Of a stretch of DNA of 14,616 nucleotides, positions 13,906 to 14,616 are shown piece after piece. Origin of the DNA: Planctomycetota bacterium. GTDB lineage: Bacteria; Planctomycetota; GCA-002687715; DRQF01. Made by a program: the position numbers and the translations under genes. Within the stretch, counting starts at the first letter, position 1. Every line of letters starts with the position of its first letter. The DNA is taken from the NCBI GenBank assembly GCA_015485455.1, contig WFTN01000331.1, positions 1 through 14,616 of the forward strand. Direction: 5' to 3'. Below the pieces are notes generated by a model. That model worked only from the letters and a program-made list of their open reading frames with translations. It made no database searches and had not been told where the DNA came from.

Positions 13906-14616
13906 ATGAAAATCGGCTTTTCCTTCGAGAATTTGTATCCGGCAGCCGATCGTGCCGGACGTCATATCGAAACATTGGTTCGGCGTTTTGCCGAACGTGG
14001 GCACCAAGTCTTTGTTGTCACCACCCCCTCCGAAGATCCTGTAGAACCCGAGGGCGTTGAAATTCTGCGTCTCCGGGAAGCTCCCGGTGCCAAAGGCCAT
14101 GGCCGCAGCGACACCTTGCTAGGTAAGGTCATCACCAAGTTCCTCAAGCAAAACGAAGTCGACGTTCATTTTGCTGAAGGCCTCACACCTCTTTCTGCGA
14201 TTACCGTGAAAGCAGCCCAGCGGGCTGGCGCCAAGACGGTCATTCGTGTCTTAGCCGACGCATCTGGCATTATTCACTCCATCGGCGGTGACAAGAGGCT
14301 CACGCCTTCTGCTTTGAAGAAGCGTATTTCGACGATTCTGCGCTACGCCGATGCGGCTGCAGCATCGTCACCGGGATGCGCAGACTTGCTGAAGGGTTCC
14401 TACGCTGGTGATGTTCGGGTAATTGAGAAATGCGTCGATCTCTCTATTTGCAATCCAGAGCGGGTGCAAGACTTGGACATCTCTACTTTGCGCGAAAAGT
14501 TCAGTGTGGGAGACGCTCAAGTCCTGATTTATTCGCGGGAGGAAATGCGCGGTGAAACCGTAGCGAGCACCATTCCTCTTGTGGGCAAGTTAGTGGAGAA
14601 AGACGCTGGTCTCATC
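13906..14616 (+). CDS. GT4-like glycosyltransferase, N-terminal 237 residues (runs off the window)
   Basis: The frame is open from the ATG at 13906 to the end of the window. MKIGFSFENLYPAADRAGRH, then IETLVRRFAERGHQVFVVTT (residues 1-40), is the standard opening of GT-B fold, family GT4 glycosyltransferases: first strand, acceptor-side loop with GxxxHxxxLxxxLxxRGHxVxVxT. The middle has DVHFAEGLTPLSAITVKAAQ (86-105) and ASSPGCADLLK (153-163). VIEKCVDLSICNPE (172-185) matches the 'xxNGVDxxxFxP' linker to the donor domain. The donor-binding end (ExxGxxxxE) lies beyond the window. The start has AGGGAGGA at the right distance. An in-frame ATG at 13798 would add 36 residues but is less likely because the canonical fold begins at MKIGF. 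The sugar and acceptor cannot be told. Confidence 0.85.
   Translation, partial: MKIGFSFENLYPAADRAGRHIETLVRRFAERGHQVFVVTTPSEDPVEPEGVEILRLREAPGAKGHGRSDTLLGKVITKFLKQNEVDVHFAEGLTPLSAITVKAAQRAGAKTVIRVLADASGIIHSIGGDKRLTPSALKKRISTILRYADAAAASSPGCADLLKGSYAGDVRVIEKCVDLSICNPERVQDLDISTLREKFSVGDAQVLIYSREEMRGETVASTIPLVGKLVEKDAGLI

Noticed and set aside
13851..14060. 69-codon plus-strand frame across the glycosyltransferase start
   Set aside because: It is out of frame with MKIGF and low in protein-like character; the GT4 frame is clearly the coding one.

Overview
The window most likely comes from a planctomycete or a close relative in the PVC group. This rests on protein style. The secreted protein at 10421-11755 has the short HEAT-like block (LDAPAFATREAAFERL type) that planctomycetes place after a signal peptide. 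A large FHA plus kinase-fold membrane protein is also typical of them. The succinate dehydrogenase is the three-subunit, di-heme cytochrome b558 type found in Bacteroidetes, PVC bacteria and some deltaproteobacteria. GC content is moderate. No rRNA, tRNA, insertion sequence or CRISPR array was seen.

Layout. (1) 1-2731 looks accessory: the C-terminal end of a probably secreted protein, a decayed remnant of an OmpR-type response regulator, a helical (PPR-like) repeat protein interrupted by an apparent frameshift, a small STAS/SEC14-like protein and a small orphan protein. (2) 2732-5196, minus strand: a radical SAM/SPASM protein followed by gmd (GDP-mannose 4,6-dehydratase), which suggests glycan or surface-sugar work. 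(3) 5197-5613: a 417-base non-coding stretch. (4) 5614-8974: sdhC-sdhA-sdhB, with TAATG stop/start overlaps at both junctions, closed by a strong intrinsic terminator at 9003-9035. This is complex II of the respiratory chain and TCA cycle. (5) 9255-10412: a DinB-fold protein and a DUF2203-family protein. (6) 10421-11755 (minus) and 11940-13661 (plus): a secreted STN/HEAT-type protein, divergent from an FHA-pseudokinase membrane protein that has lost every catalytic kinase residue. (7) 13662-13905: an intergenic stretch unusually dense in perfect hairpins, ending in a stem that covers the ribosome-binding site of the next gene. (8) 13906-end: the first 237 codons of a GT4-like glycosyltransferase.

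The most promising undescribed element is the structured leader at 13685-13899, with mutually exclusive helices and a sequestered Shine-Dalgarno site. Next come the FHA-pseudokinase, the frameshifted PPR-like protein and the response-regulator remnant. The sdh operon, gmd, DUF2203 and the sdhB terminator are ordinary and secure.
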